A stretch of 64,000 bases of DNA from the NCBI RefSeq assembly GCF_001634365.1, contig NZ_CP014578.1, forward strand, positions 4,216,001-4,280,000. Direction: 5' to 3'. The notes below the pieces were generated by a model that had not been told where the DNA came from, made no database searches, and was given only the letters and a program-made list of their open reading frames with translations. Shown piece by piece: positions 52,895 through 63,938 of the stretch (position 1 is its first letter; the number at the start of each line of letters is the position of its first letter). This DNA comes from Paraburkholderia phytofirmans OLGA172. Its GTDB lineage: Bacteria > Pseudomonadota > Gammaproteobacteria > Burkholderiales > Burkholderiaceae. The position numbers and the translations under genes were made by a program.

Positions 52895-53548
52895 TTAGTG
52901 CAAGCCCGCGATGTAATCCGCTACAGCCTTGATCTCGCTGTCCGACAGACGCGATGCAATGGCATGCATCGCCTCATTGTTGTTACGCGCGCCCGGACCT
53001 TGCGTGAATGCAGTCAACTGCGCCACCGTGTATTCCGCCCACTGCCCCGACAGACGCGGATACTGCGACGGGATCCCCTGACCGGTCGGCCCGTGGCAGC
53101 TTGCGCACGCCGGTACACCCTTATCTGCAATCCCACCGCGATAAATCTTCTGACCGAGCGGGACGGTATCTTTGTTATGCGCGTAGCCTAGCTTCGGAGT
53201 CTGCGTCGAAAAATAGGCAGCCACGTTGGCCATGTCCTGGTCGGACAGCGCCGCAGCCATGCCCGCCATGATCGCGTTGTTGCGCGCGGGCTGCTTGGCG
53301 CCCGGCTGCGTCTTGAAATCCACCAGCTGCTTGACGAGATACTCGGGATGCTGGTCCGCCAGCTTTGGATACGCACCGCCAGCACTGTTGCCATCTGCAC
53401 CGTGACACGACGCGCAAACCTGCACCGCGATTGCCTGCCCCCGATTGACGTCCGGCTTTGCCGGATCTGCTGCTCGTGCCTGAATTGCCAAACCTGAAAG
53501 ACCTGCCGCTACTTGAAGCACCATCAGAGCCTTGCACAGTCGATTCAT
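52895..53548 (-). CDS. Diheme cytochrome c4
   Basis: The 217-residue periplasmic protein has a signal peptide ending near residue 26 (QARA) and two CxxCH heme sites, C45-H49 (CASCHG) and C148-H152 (CASCHG), spaced like cytochrome c4, which carries electrons to terminal oxidases. The ATG at 53548 gives the signal peptide. It is divergent from engB, the same neighbourhood as cytochrome c4 and engB in Pseudomonas as I recall it. Confidence 0.93.
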   Translation of the reverse strand: MNRLCKALMVLQVAAGLSGLAIQARAADPAKPDVNRGQAIAVQVCASCHGADGNSAGGAYPKLADQHPEYLVKQLVDFKTQPGAKQPARNNAIMAGMAAALSDQDMANVAAYFSTQTPKLGYAHNKDTVPLGQKIYRGGIADKGVPACASCHGPTGQGIPSQYPRLSGQWAEYTVAQLTAFTQGPGARNNNEAMHAIASRLSDSEIKAVADYIAGLH

Positions 53549-53764
53549 TCGCACACCCTGTCTCGTCTTGTGGGATTTTAGAGGTTTTGCAAGATACGAC
53601 AGCGACTGAGTGACCGCAAAGAGCCGCCAAGGCACGCGGGCTGGCCCCCTCAGGTTTTCAGTAAACCATCGTATTGTACAATAACTCGCTAATCGCTAAG
53701 ACGCCAGTCGGGCTTGACCCGTCCCCACTCTGGGTTCCCCGGCGTCTCGAATCCTGGCCTGATC

Positions 53765-54418
53765 ATGTCCTTCCTGCTCCACCAATCCCGCTTTTTCACG
53801 ACCGTCAATCACCTGCGTGATCTGCCGGCTACCGCGCAACCCGAGATCTGCTTTGCGGGACGCTCGAATGCGGGCAAGTCCACGGCCATCAATATTCTGT
53901 GCAATCAGAAACGTCTGGCGTTCGCCAGTAAGACGCCGGGCCGCACCCAGCACATCAATTATTTCTCGGTGGGCAAGGAGGACGAGCCGACAGCGCACCT
54001 GGTCGACCTGCCGGGCTACGGTTATGCGGAAGTGCCGGGCGCGGCCAAGGCTCACTGGGAAGCGCTGCTCTCCACCTACCTGCAATCGCGCTCGCAACTG
54101 CGCGGCATGATTCTGATGATGGACTCGCGCCGCCCGTTGACGGATCTGGATCGGCGGATGATCGAGTGGTTCGCGCCGACCGGCAAGCCGATCCACACGC
54201 TGCTGACGAAGTGCGACAAATTGACGCGCCAAGAAAGCGTCAACGCCTTGCGCGCGACGCAGAAAGGGTTGGCTGAATATCGTTCCGCCGGCTACCAGGG
54301 CGAATTGACCGCGCAGCTGTTCTCGGCGCTCAAACGCGTCGGCATCGACGAAGCGCACGAGCTGATCGAAAGCTGGCTGATCCCCGACGCGAAGGGCGAA
54401 ACGGACGCACCGCAGTAA
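53765..54418 (+). CDS. engB: Ribosome-biogenesis GTPase EngB (YsxC/YihA)
   Basis: EngB is an essential GTPase that helps assemble the 50S subunit. The 217-residue product has G1 GRSNAGKST (32-40), the G2 Thr in [12 protein letters not shown]3 DLPGYGYA and G4 TKCDK. The ATG at 53765 gives the family start [12 protein letters not shown] tacaat -10-like box lies at 53677-53682. The gene ends with no terminator of its own that reads in this direction; the hairpin at 54475-54496 faces the other way. Confidence 0.96.
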   Translation: MSFLLHQSRFFTTVNHLRDLPATAQPEICFAGRSNAGKSTAINILCNQKRLAFASKTPGRTQHINYFSVGKEDEPTAHLVDLPGYGYAEVPGAAKAHWEALLSTYLQSRSQLRGMILMMDSRRPLTDLDRRMIEWFAPTGKPIHTLLTKCDKLTRQESVNALRATQKGLAEYRSAGYQGELTAQLFSALKRVGIDEAHELIESWLIPDAKGETDAPQ

Positions 54419-54466
54419 CCGCGCAACGTGTACGAGCCCAGGCAAAAAGCGCCGTTCCGGCCGCCC

Positions 54467-54497
54467 ATAAAAAAACCCGCCGCTTTAACGGCGGGTC
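54467..54497 (-). terminator. Minus-strand intrinsic terminator without an upstream protein gene
   Basis: An 8-bp perfect stem (acccgccg at 54475-54482, cggcgggt at 54489-54496) with a 6-nt loop has a run of T only on the minus strand (ggcgggtttttttat). On the plus strand it is followed by caaacag, so it cannot stop engB transcription efficiently. No minus-strand protein gene lies to its right before dsbD at 55842. Confidence 0.8.
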
Positions 54498-54574
54498 AAA
54501 CAGCCTAATCGAAAAAACGACAGGCACCCGCTCAGGGAGGAGAAGCGGGGAGGTCAGCGCAGGGCGCCTTGCTC
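54467..54574 (-). ncRNA. Candidate small regulatory RNA convergent with engB
   Basis: On the minus strand a TATCAT -10-like box (54582-54587) would start a transcript near 54574 that ends at the orphan terminator, giving about 108 nt. The body carries C/U-rich anti-Shine-Dalgarno stretches: acctccccg near 54546-54554 and tctcctccct at 54534-54543. It is convergent with engB, like E. coli spf (Spot 42, about 109 nt) with yihA. No good -35 box is visible. Inference only; see findings. Confidence 0.4.
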
Positions 54575-54585
54575 GATCGGTATGA

Positions 54586-55668
<1,083 letters not shown>

Positions 55669-55713
55669 TTTGAGGTGTCGCTTTACCGGCGACGCCAGTC
55701 TTCTGAATGCGCC

Positions 55714-55758
55714 CCAAAAAAACGGAGGCCGACTTTAAGTCGTGCCTCCGTTTTTTTA
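55714..55758. terminator. Bidirectional terminator between hemB and dsbD
   Basis: Stem arms acggaggc/cgact and agtcg/tgcctccgt (one internal mismatch) are flanked by seven A and seven T. Confidence 0.9.
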
Positions 55759-55841
55759 TGCATGTTCTGGCCTGCGCCTTTTTGCGGGCGCGTCGGGGGT
55801 GCGGGTTTCTTTGCGCGCTCGGGCAGCGCAGCTGCTTTGCG

Positions 55842-57719
55842 TTACGCCCCGGGCGCGTTGGCGCGATCGAGGGTGCGCAAAAACTTGTCCGCGGACTCGT
55901 AGCCGACGACGCGCAGCACTTCCTTGCCCCCCTGGTCGAAAAAGATGATGCCGGGCGGGCCGAACAGGCTGAAGCGCTTGAGCAGCATCTGATCGTCGGC
56001 GTTATTTGCGGTGACGTCGGCGCGCAGCAGGTTCATCTGCTTCAACTTCGCCTGAACACGCGGATCGCTAAACGTGAACTTCTCCATTTCTTTGCAGCTC
56101 ACGCACCAGTCTGCGTAAAAATCGAGCATAGCGGGCTGCGCAGCCGTTTTGACGGCCTCGTCGAGATCGGTCGAGGAACGAACCGGAGCGAATGTCAGAT
56201 CGCTCTGTGACAACCTATTCGGCGATTTGGAAACACTTGCCACGTTAGCCTCCCCGCCGTCACCCCACACAGCCAGGACAGCTAGCGGACGCAGCGGATC
56301 GGAGGAGCCTGCAGCGAGGCCAACCAGCAGCACCGCTGCCCAGATAGCCAGCGCCGCGCCGATACCCCGGCCGAGCCGCCGCCAGACGGAAATACCCACC
56401 GCTGGTGCCGAGAAAAGACCGAGTCCGGCGGCCGCGATCAGCAACCACAGCGCACTCAGCAGCATTGTCGCGGTCGCACCAAGCACCGGCCAGACGATCC
56501 ACAGGGCCGCCGCCAGCAGCACCACGCCGAAAAACACCTTGACGCCGTCCATCCACGCGCCGGCGCGCGGCAGCAAAGTACCGGCGCCAAGCCCGATGAT
56601 CAGGAGGGGCACACCGAGCCCGAGTCCCATCGAGAACAGCGCCGCGCCGCCGAGCAACGCGTCGCCTGTGTGCGCGATGAACGCCAGCACGGCAAAGAGC
56701 GGCGCGGTCATGCAAGCGCCAACCACCAACGCGGATAGCGCGCCCATTACTGCCACCGCGGCAAACTTGCCGCCGGAACGCCCTGTCGACGCACGCGACA
56801 CGCCGTCCTGCCAGCGCTGCGGCAACGCGATGTCGAAGCCGGCGATCAGGGTCAGCGCGAAAACGGTCAGCAGGACGCCAAACGTACCAAGCACCCACGG
56901 GTTCTGCAGCCATGCGCCGAGGCTCTGGCCAACGAGCGCTGCCGCGATGCCAAGCGCCGTGTACACGAGTGCCATGCCGATCACGTACGCCAGCGACAAC
57001 GCAAAGCCACGGGCACGCGTCACCCGCGCGCCTTCGCCGATGATGATCGCAGACAGGATCGGAATCATCGGATACGAGCACGGCAGCAGACTGAGCACGG
57101 CGCCGGCCACGAAATAGAGCCCGATGATCGCGAAGAAGCCGCCGCCTTCCAGTAGCGACTGCGCATAGTCGGCGCTAGTGGCACGCTCATACCACGGTGC
57201 GCCGGCTGCTGTGGATTGCCGCGTGGCGGTGGCCGCCGCGGCGCCGCCGGCCGGCTGCAACGCCTCGCCGCTCACGTGATACACGCGCTCCATCGGCGGA
57301 TAGCAGATGCCGGCATCCGCACAGCCTTGAGACGTAACAGCAAGGTCGAACGCCCCCTGCGGCTGTTTCACCGGGATGCGGATTGTCAGTTCATTGCGAT
57401 AGGTTTCGACATTCTTGTTGAAGGTCTGATCGAACTTGACGTGACCAGCCGGCAATTGCGGTTCGCCGATTGTCGTCGTGCCGTTACGGGTCGCGAACGC
57501 GAAACGCTCGCGGTACATGTAGTAACCGTCCGCGATCTTGTAAGTGACGTCGACTTCGCCGGGTTTCTCGGTCGCGCTGAATTTGAAGGCGACGGCGGGA
57601 TCGAGGAAGTCGTCCGCAGCGTGCGCAAGCGTGCCGAACTGAGCGACGATCAGGCAACCGAGCAGGAGGACGACGGCGCGCAACGCATGGCGCGCACGTC
57701 GATTGAGACCGTTAAACAT
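55842..57719 (-). CDS. dsbD: Thiol:disulfide interchange protein DsbD
   Basis: DsbD carries electrons from cytoplasmic thioredoxin across the membrane to periplasmic thiol pathways. The 625-residue protein has a signal peptide (cleavage near AHAAD), an N-terminal domain with CADAGIC, a membrane domain with paired cysteines in LLPCSYPM and GACMTAP, and a C-terminal thioredoxin domain with WCVSC. It overlaps the cutA end by 8 nt and is likely to feed the ResB/CcsB cytochrome c system. Confidence 0.96.
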   Translation of the reverse strand: MFNGLNRRARHALRAVVLLLGCLIVAQFGTLAHAADDFLDPAVAFKFSATEKPGEVDVTYKIADGYYMYRERFAFATRNGTTTIGEPQLPAGHVKFDQTFNKNVETYRNELTIRIPVKQPQGAFDLAVTSQGCADAGICYPPMERVYHVSGEALQPAGGAAAATATRQSTAAGAPWYERATSADYAQSLLEGGGFFAIIGLYFVAGAVLSLLPCSYPMIPILSAIIIGEGARVTRARGFALSLAYVIGMALVYTALGIAAALVGQSLGAWLQNPWVLGTFGVLLTVFALTLIAGFDIALPQRWQDGVSRASTGRSGGKFAAVAVMGALSALVVGACMTAPLFAVLAFIAHTGDALLGGAALFSMGLGLGVPLLIIGLGAGTLLPRAGAWMDGVKVFFGVVLLAAALWIVWPVLGATATMLLSALWLLIAAAGLGLFSAPAVGISVWRRLGRGIGAALAIWAAVLLVGLAAGSSDPLRPLAVLAVWGDGGEANVASVSKSPNRLSQSDLTFAPVRSSTDLDEAVKTAAQPAMLDFYADWCVSCKEMEKFTFSDPRVQAKLKQMNLLRADVTANNADDQMLLKRFSLFGPPGIIFFDQGGKEVLRVVGYESADKFLRTLDRANAPGA

Positions 57720-58044
57720 GGAGAGGACGTTGAGTTTCAGCAGTGATCCACTGGCCGTACGCGACCGATGCCATAGCTTGCCACGAGAGGATTTCCGGCG
57801 TGTCGTAGGGATGGTGGGCCTGAATGTACTGCTCGAGCTCGAGCGCGCGTGCCGCGCTGGTCTTGAACAGCAACTGGATCTCCTGCGCCGTTTCGATCGC
57901 GCCCTGCCAGTGATAGCTGGACTGCACAGAGCCTAACTGCGTGACGCAGGCGCACAGCCGCGCGGCCAGTGCGCCCGCCGCGAGCTTCTGAGCAACGGCC
58001 GCATCCGGTACCGTCGTCAGAATCAAGGTCACATTCACGCTCAC
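57712..58044 (-). CDS. cutA: Divalent cation tolerance protein CutA
   Basis: CutA is a small trimeric protein linked to copper tolerance; it is often next to dsbD. The 110-residue product starts at a GTG (58044) with GGAG 5 nt upstream and reads VSVNVTLILTTVPDAAVAQKL. The HWQGAIETAQEIQLLFKT and HPYDTPEIL segments are the family mark. The frame is open further upstream but without a family match. Confidence 0.93.
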   Translation of the reverse strand: MSVNVTLILTTVPDAAVAQKLAAGALAARLCACVTQLGSVQSSYHWQGAIETAQEIQLLFKTSAARALELEQYIQAHHPYDTPEILSWQAMASVAYGQWITAETQRPLHV

Positions 58045-58179
58045 AAAGGCTCCGGCCAAGCACGATTCAGGTGCCGATATCGTATCACCTAGCCATGCGG
58101 TGCCGCAGACGGCTCTGCTGCAAGCCTGCGGCATTTGGCCGCCGCGATCGACATGCCGCAGTGAAATTCGCCGCCATAA

Positions 58180-58213
58180 ACAAAAAAGCCAGGCTTGGCG
58201 CCTGGCTTTTTCT
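58180..58213 (-). terminator. Terminator of the alpha (rplQ) operon
   Basis: An 11-bp stem (aaaagccaggc, gcctggctttt) with a 5-nt loop is followed on the minus strand by tttgttt. It lies just after rplQ. Confidence 0.9.
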
Positions 58214-58228
58214 TCGATGCTAAAAAGC

Positions 58229-58621
58229 TTACTCAGCTTCTTGCACTTCAACTTCTTCGACTTCCGGACGGTCCAGCAATTCGACCAGTGCCATCGGTGC
58301 GTTGTCGCCGACGCGGAAACCGAACTTCAGGACGCGCAGGTAGCCGCCCGGACGGGTAGCGTAACGCGGGCCGAGAACTTCGAACAGCTTCGTGACCGAG
58401 TCACGATCACGCAGGCGGTTGAACGCCAGACGACGATTTGCCAGCGACGGCTTCTTGCCGAGCGTGATCAGCGGCTCGACGACTTTACGGAGTTCTTTCG
58501 CCTTCGGCAGCGTCGTCTTGATGACTTCGTGCTCGATCAACGAGTTGGACATGTTACGGAGCATTGCCAGACGGTGGCTGCTCGTGCGGTTCAGTTTCCG
58601 CAAACCATGACGGTGACGCAT
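58229..58621 (-). CDS. rplQ: 50S ribosomal protein L17
   Basis: L17 is a large-subunit protein that closes the alpha operon. The 130-residue product begins [17 protein letters not shown], the highly conserved family start, and ends in an acidic Glu-rich tail. It follows rpoA by about 180 nt, which contains a strong hairpin. Confidence 0.98.
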   Translation of the reverse strand: MRHRHGLRKLNRTSSHRLAMLRNMSNSLIEHEVIKTTLPKAKELRKVVEPLITLGKKPSLANRRLAFNRLRDRDSVTKLFEVLGPRYATRPGGYLRVLKFGFRVGDNAPMALVELLDRPEVEEVEVQEAE

Positions 58622-58726
58622 GTTAATTCCTTTGATTCAAAGTTTTGGTCCAGCTCTTCTATCGCGCTCGGTCTACCCTCGGTTTCCCAACGGTGATGAG
58701 TGCACGGGCCGGTAGTGAAAAAAGAC

Positions 58727-58759
58727 AAGACGCGGATTTTAAAGGAAAATCCGCGTCTT
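58727..58759 (-). terminator. Strong hairpin between rpoA and rplQ
   Basis: A perfect 14-bp stem (aagacgcggatttt and aaaatccgcgtctt) with a 5-nt loop is followed on the minus strand by gtcttttttc. It should act as a partial terminator or a 3'-end stabiliser inside the operon. Confidence 0.75.
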
Positions 58760-58802
58760 TGCCAGTGCAGCGACGGGTTCTGCCCCGGGATGACTTCTCG
58801 AC

Positions 58803-59780
58803 TTACTTGTCCAAACCTGCCGGCGGCCAGTTTTCGAGTTTCATGCCCAGCGTCAAACCACGCGACGCCAATACTTCCTTGATTTCGTTCAACGATTTGC
58901 GACCCAGATTCGGGGTCTTGAGCAACTCGTTTTCCGTGCGCTGGATCAGGTCGCCGATGTAGTAGATGTTCTCGGCCTTCAGGCAGTTCGCGGAACGAAC
59001 CGTCAGTTCAAGATCATCAACCGGACGCAGCAGGATCGGATCGATCTGCGGCGCACGCGACGGCGCTTCCGCCGTTGCTTCGGTGCCTTCCAGTGCAGCG
59101 AACACCGACAGTTGATCAACCAGAATACGCGCCGATTGACGGATCGCTTCTTCCGGCGAGATCACACCGTTGGTCTCGATGTTCATCACGAGCTTGTCGA
59201 GGTCGGTACGCTGTTCGACGCGCGCGCTTTCAACGGCGTAGCTCACGCGGCGAACCGGCGAGAACGACGCGTCCAGCACGATACGGCCGATGATCTTGGC
59301 CGACTCTTCGCCGTAACGACGCACATTGCCCGGCACATAGCCACGGCCCTTTTCGACCTTGATCTGCACGTCGAGCTTGCCGCCCTTCGACAGATGCGCA
59401 ATCACGTGATCCGGGTTGATCACTTCGCAATCGTGCGCGAGTTCGATGTCGCCAGCGGTGACAACGCCTTCGCCTTCCTTGCGCAGCGTAACCGTCACTT
59501 CGTCACGGTTATGCAGCTTGAACACCACGCCCTTCAGGTTCAACAACAGGTTGACCACATCCTCTTGCACACCGTCGAGCGTCGAATACTCATGCACGAC
59601 GCCTGCGATCGTCACTTCGGTCGGCGCGTAGCCGATCATTGACGACAGCAGCACGCGCCGGAGCGCGTTACCCAAGGTGTGGCCGTAACCGCGTTCAAAC
59701 GGTTCCATGACCACTTTCGCGTGGCTCTCACCAAGCGATTCAACTGCGATGATCTTGGGCTTCAACAAACTGGTTTGCAT
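58803..59780 (-). CDS. rpoA: DNA-directed RNA polymerase subunit alpha
   Basis: RpoA nucleates polymerase assembly and contacts activators and UP elements. The 325-residue protein has the N-terminal dimer domain ([20 protein letters not shown] near residue 29) and the C-terminal DNA-binding domain with [21 protein letters not shown]. It lies between rpsD and rplQ in the normal order. Confidence 0.98.
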
Positions 59781-59904
59781 AGGTTTTCCTTTTCAATACC
59801 CTCGGCTCGTTACACCGATAAGGCTGACCGGTAACAACCTGAAAATAAACAGCCGAGACGCCCCCTTGCGCAACGCAATCGGGGTGCCCCGGCCGTTAAT
59901 CCGA

Positions 59905-60528
59905 TTACCGCGAATACAATTCGACGATCAGGCTTTCGTTGATATCGCCAGCGATGTCGCTGCGTTCCGGCTTGCTCTTGAACGTGCCTTCGAACTTCTT
60001 CGAATCGACAGCAACCCAGCTCGGCAGACCGCCTTGCTCAGCCAGCGACAGCGCTTCGAGAATACGCGCCTGCTTCTTCTTTTGTTCGCGCACTGCGACG
60101 ACGTCGCCTGCCTTCACTTGCATCGACGGGATGTTCGACACCACGCCGTTCACCGTGATCGCCTTGTGGCTCACGAGCTGACGCGCTTCAGCACGCGTCG
60201 AGCCGAAGCCCATGCGATACACGACGTTGTCGAGACGCGATTCGAGCAATTGCAGCAGGTTTTCACCCGTGTTGCCCTTCAGGCGGTCGGCTTCAGCGAA
60301 GTAACGGCGGAATTGACGCTCGAGGACACCGTAGATGCGCTTCACTTTTTGCTTTTCGCGCAGCTGCGTGCCGTAGTCGGACGTACGTGCACCCGACGTG
60401 CGGCCGTGTTGGCCAGGCTTGCTGTCAAGCTTGCACTTGTCAGCGAGCGAACGACGGGCGCTCTTCAGGAAGAGGTCAGTGCCTTCACGGCGGGACAGCT
60501 TGGCCTTAGGGCCGATATAACGTGCCAC
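59905..60528 (-). CDS. rpsD: 30S ribosomal protein S4
   Basis: S4 binds 16S rRNA early in small-subunit assembly and represses the alpha operon in E. coli. The 207-residue protein begins [20 protein letters not shown] and has the S4 RNA-binding domain ([21 protein letters not shown]). I see no obvious E. coli-type S4 pseudoknot leader here. Confidence 0.98.
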   Translation of the reverse strand: MARYIGPKAKLSRREGTDLFLKSARRSLADKCKLDSKPGQHGRTSGARTSDYGTQLREKQKVKRIYGVLERQFRRYFAEADRLKGNTGENLLQLLESRLDNVVYRMGFGSTRAEARQLVSHKAITVNGVVSNIPSMQVKAGDVVAVREQKKKQARILEALSLAEQGGLPSWVAVDSKKFEGTFKSKPERSDIAGDINESLIVELYSR

Positions 60529-60684
60529 GTTGATTCCTTCTATGATTGATCACACGAATGCATGCACTCGCGCTAGTCCGAACCCTTTGGGTCGAACGGT
60601 GGGCTTAGTCAATTCAATAGCGCAAGCAGCCTGTGGTCGCCGGCTTGAACACCGGCGGCAACAGGCGCTAGCGAAAACAGCGTC

Positions 60685-61089
60685 TTAGATACGACGACGC
60701 TTCGGCGGACGGCAGCCGTTGTGCGGGACCGGCGTCACGTCGGAGATCGCGGTGATCTTGATGCCAAGACCATGCAGCGCGCGCACCGCCGATTCGCGGC
60801 CAGGGCCAGGGCCCTTGATACGCACTTCGAGGTTCTTCACGCCGTATTCCATCGCCACGCGGCCAGCCGATTCGGCTGCCACCTGAGCTGCAAACGGGGT
60901 CGATTTACGCGAACCCTTGAAGCCCTGACCACCCGACGTTGCCCAGGCAAGTGCATTGCCTTGACGATCGGTGATCGTGATGATGGTGTTGTTGAACGAC
61001 GCGTGAACGTGAACCACGCCCTCGGCGACGTTCTTCTTGACCTTCTTGCGAACGCGTTGCGCCGCGGAGTTGTTCGAAGCCTTAGCCAT
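60685..61089 (-). CDS. rpsK: 30S ribosomal protein S11
   Basis: S11 is a platform protein of the small subunit. The 134-residue product has [16 protein letters not shown], the [15 protein letters not shown] segment and the conserved end [10 protein letters not shown]. It lies between rpsM and rpsD. Confidence 0.98.
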   Translation of the reverse strand: MAKASNNSAAQRVRKKVKKNVAEGVVHVHASFNNTIITITDRQGNALAWATSGGQGFKGSRKSTPFAAQVAAESAGRVAMEYGVKNLEVRIKGPGPGRESAVRALHGLGIKITAISDVTPVPHNGCRPPKRRRI

Positions 61090-61117
61090 TACGTTTTCCT
61101 GTAACTGTCAGTTCCGC

Positions 61118-61483
61118 TTACTTCTTCAGCGATTGCGCTGCACGACGCGGACCCTTGCGCGTACGGGCATTCGTACGCGTGCGTTGGCCACGCAGGGGCA
61201 AGCCCTTACGATGACGCACGCCACGGTAGCAGCCGAGATCCATCAGGCGCTTGATGTTCATCGTCGTTTCACGGCGAAGATCGCCTTCAACGATGAACTT
61301 GCCGACTTCTTCACGCAGCTTTTCGAGGTCTGCGTCGTTCAGGTCCTTGACCTTCTTCGAAAATGCCACACCAGCAGCGACGCAAATGTCGCGCGAGCGC
61401 GTGCGGCCGATACCGTAAATTGCCGTCAGGCCGATTTCGGTATGCTGGTGATTCGGGATGTTAACCCCTGCGATACGAGCCAT
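61118..61483 (-). CDS. rpsM: 30S ribosomal protein S13
   Basis: S13 sits in the head of the small subunit and contacts the P-site tRNA. The 121-residue protein starts [20 protein letters not shown] and ends [13 protein letters not shown] before a basic tail, both typical. It follows rpmJ. Confidence 0.98.
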
Positions 61484-61524
61484 TGTTTTTCCTCAAACAA
61501 AAAGCGCAGCAAAAAGCGCGGCGT

Positions 61525-61641
61525 TCAGCCTTGACGCTGTTTGTGGCGCGGATCAGAGCTGCAAATCACGCGCACAACGCCTTTGCGCTTGATGATCTTG
61601 CAATTGCGGCAAATGCGCTTAACCGATGCCATCACTTTCAT
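61525..61641 (-). CDS. rpmJ: 50S ribosomal protein L36
   Basis: This 38-residue protein starts [15 protein letters not shown] and has the zinc-ribbon ligands C11, C14, C27 and H33 (the zinc-binding C+ form). It lies in the standard place between infA and rpsM. Confidence 0.97.
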
Positions 61642-61661
61642 GATATTACCCTTTTTTCAAA

Positions 61662-61880
61662 TCACTTCGCCCGGAACACGATCCGCGCACGCGACAGATC
61701 GTAAGGCGTCAATTCAACCGTTACCTTGTCGCCCGGCAGGATTCGGATGTAGTGCATCCGCATCTTGCCGGATATGTGTCCCAATACGACATGGCCGTTT
61801 TCCAGCTTCACCCTGAAGGTAGCGTTAGGCAGGTTTTCGATGACTTCACCCTGCATCTGGATAACATCGTCTTTGGCCAT
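61662..61880 (-). CDS. infA: Translation initiation factor IF-1
   Basis: IF-1 binds the A site during initiation. The 72-residue OB-fold protein starts [20 protein letters not shown] and ends VFRAK. The start at 61880 gives the family N terminus, 8 nt after the secY stop. Confidence 0.98.
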   Translation of the reverse strand: MAKDDVIQMQGEVIENLPNATFRVKLENGHVVLGHISGKMRMHYIRILPGDKVTVELTPYDLSRARIVFRAK

Positions 61881-61888
61881 AAGTCCTT

Positions 61889-63235
61889 TCAACGCATCGG
61901 GACGCCGCCGCCTTTGAAATTAGCTTTCTTCAGCAGCGATTCATACTGTTGCGACATAACGTACGACTGCACCTGCGCCATGAAATCCATTGTGACGACG
62001 ACAATGATCAGCAGCGACGTTCCACCAAAATAAAACGGCACGTTCCAGCGCAGTACCAAAAATTCAGGTAGCAGACAAACAAACACGATGTAGATCGCAC
62101 CAGCCAGCGTCAGACGCGTGAGGATACGGTCGATGTATCGCGCCGTTTGATCGCCCGGGCGGATGCCTGGGACGAAAGCGCCACTCTTTTTCAGGTTGTC
62201 GGCCGTTTCCCTGCTGTTGAACACCAGTGCGGTGTAGAAAAAGCAAAAGAAGACGATCGCCAACGCGTACAGCAACACGTACACGGGTTGACCGGGCTTA
62301 AGGGCTTCGGCCACGTTGTGCAACGTGTCTGCGAACCAGCTGGTACGCGACCCCGAACTAAACCAGTTCAGGATGGTTGCCGGGAAGAGAATGATCGACG
62401 ATGCAAAGATCGGCGGAATCACGCCCGACATATTCAACTTCAGCGGCAGATGTGAAGACTGTCCGCCGTAAATCTTGTTACCGACCTGCCGCTTGGCGTA
62501 ATTCACAAGAATCTTGCGCTGGCCGCGTTCGATGAACACCACCAGATACGTCACACCGGCAATCAGCGCGACCACGATAATCGCCGAGATGATGCTCATC
62601 GAGCCGGTTCGCACCAGTTCGAAAAGACCACCGATTGCGTTCGGGAAACCCGCTGCAATACCGCCGAAAATGATGATCGAGATACCGTTACCAAGCCCGC
62701 GTTCCGTGATCTGCTCACCCAGCCACATCAGGAACATCGTGCCGGTCACCAGCGTCACGACCGTCGTCAGCCGAAATACCATCCCCGGATCGATCACAAG
62801 GCCCGGCTGATTTTCCAGCGCGACGGCAATGCCGAACGCCTGGAACGTCGCCAGCAGGACCGTAAAGATACGCGTGTACTGCGTAATCTTCCGTTGACCC
62901 GCCTGCCCTTCCTTTTTCAGCGCTTCCAGTTGTGGCGAGACAATCGCCAGCAACTGCATGATGATCGACGCCGAAATGTACGGCATGATCCCCAGCGCAA
63001 AAATCGTGAACCGCGAAAGTGCACCACCCGAGAACATGTTGAACATGCCAAGGATGCCGCCCGACTGGCTTTGGAACAACTTTGCCAGCTGGTCCGGGTC
63101 AATACCCGGCACCGGAATGTGCGCGCCGATACGGTAGACGATCAACGCCAGCAGCAGGAACACTGCACGCCGACGCAGATCGCCAAACTTCGCCGCGCTG
63201 CGACCGGGTTTTGCGAGACTCGGACTGTTAGCCAA
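61889..63235 (-). CDS. secY: Protein translocase subunit SecY (TTG start)
   Basis: SecY is the ten-helix channel of the Sec translocase. I place the start at a TTG (63235), giving 448 residues beginning (M)[18 protein letters not shown], because GGAGAAGG lies just upstream and this is the family N terminus. The ATG at 63253 would swallow that site into the coding region. The plug and ring helices and the C-terminal [20 protein letters not shown] are present. It follows rplO. Confidence 0.97.
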   Translation of the reverse strand: MANSPSLAKPGRSAAKFGDLRRRAVFLLLALIVYRIGAHIPVPGIDPDQLAKLFQSQSGGILGMFNMFSGGALSRFTIFALGIMPYISASIIMQLLAIVSPQLEALKKEGQAGQRKITQYTRIFTVLLATFQAFGIAVALENQPGLVIDPGMVFRLTTVVTLVTGTMFLMWLGEQITERGLGNGISIIIFGGIAAGFPNAIGGLFELVRTGSMSIISAIIVVALIAGVTYLVVFIERGQRKILVNYAKRQVGNKIYGGQSSHLPLKLNMSGVIPPIFASSIILFPATILNWFSSGSRTSWFADTLHNVAEALKPGQPVYVLLYALAIVFFCFFYTALVFNSRETADNLKKSGAFVPGIRPGDQTARYIDRILTRLTLAGAIYIVFVCLLPEFLVLRWNVPFYFGGTSLLIIVVVTMDFMAQVQSYVMSQQYESLLKKANFKGGGVPMR

Positions 63236-63281
63236 GTACCTTCTCCGATGCAAATGCTAGTGACGGCAAATAACTTGCGCG

Positions 63282-63716
63282 TTACTCGGCAAAAGAGCCG
63301 CCGGCTGCTTCGATAGCAGCGCGCGCACCCTTCGTCGCACCCAGACCCTTCACAACGATCTTGCGCTTAAGCTCGCCCGTCGCGATGATCTTGGCGCTCT
63401 TGATCAGCTCGCCGAGCAGGCCGGCTTGCTTCAGAGCCAACAGATCGATTTCGTCGACCGGCAGCTTTTCCAGATCAGAGAGACGCACTTCACCAACGAA
63501 TTCCTTCGTCAGCGAGGTGAAGCCACGCTTCGGCAGGCGACGTTGCAGCGGCATTTGACCGCCTTCGAAGCCAACCTTGTGAAAGCCGCCCGAACGCGAC
63601 TTCTGACCCTTGTGACCGCGGCCAGCCGTCTTGCCCAGACCGGAGCCGATGCCACGGCCGACGCGACGCTTAGCGTGCTTCGAGCCTTCAGCCGGCTTCA
63701 GGTTATTCAATTCCAT
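63282..63716 (-). CDS. rplO: 50S ribosomal protein L15
   Basis: L15 is a late-assembly large-subunit protein. The 144-residue product starts [20 protein letters not shown] and has the [20 protein letters not shown] extension. The ATG at 63716 is preferred over one at 63722 because it gives the family start. Confidence 0.97.
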   Translation of the reverse strand: MELNNLKPAEGSKHAKRRVGRGIGSGLGKTAGRGHKGQKSRSGGFHKVGFEGGQMPLQRRLPKRGFTSLTKEFVGEVRLSDLEKLPVDEIDLLALKQAGLLGELIKSAKIIATGELKRKIVVKGLGATKGARAAIEAAGGSFAE

Positions 63717-63745
63717 TATCAACTCCTTGAGTCCTGGTCAGCCGC

Positions 63746-63928
63746 TTAGCTGATGACCTTAACGAGGTACGAAACCTTGTTGATCATGCCGCGCACAGCC
63801 GGCGTGTCCTGCAACTCGCTAACCGAGTTGAGTCGGCGCAGGCCCAAGCCACGCACCGTTGCACGGTGCGTTTCACGGGTGCCGATCAGGCTCTTGACGA
63901 GCTGGACCTTGACAGTTTTATCAGACAT
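63746..63928 (-). CDS. rpmD: 50S ribosomal protein L30
   Basis: The 60-residue product starts [19 protein letters not shown] and has the family core [18 protein letters not shown]. It sits between rpsE and rplO, as expected. The longer upstream frame overlaps rpsE and has no family match. Confidence 0.97.
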   Translation of the reverse strand: MSDKTVKVQLVKSLIGTRETHRATVRGLGLRRLNSVSELQDTPAVRGMINKVSYLVKVIS

Positions 63929-63938
63929 GGTGTCCACC

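Noticed and set aside
54475..54496. Terminator of engB
   Set aside because: There is no T-run on the plus strand after the stem; the T-run is on the minus strand.
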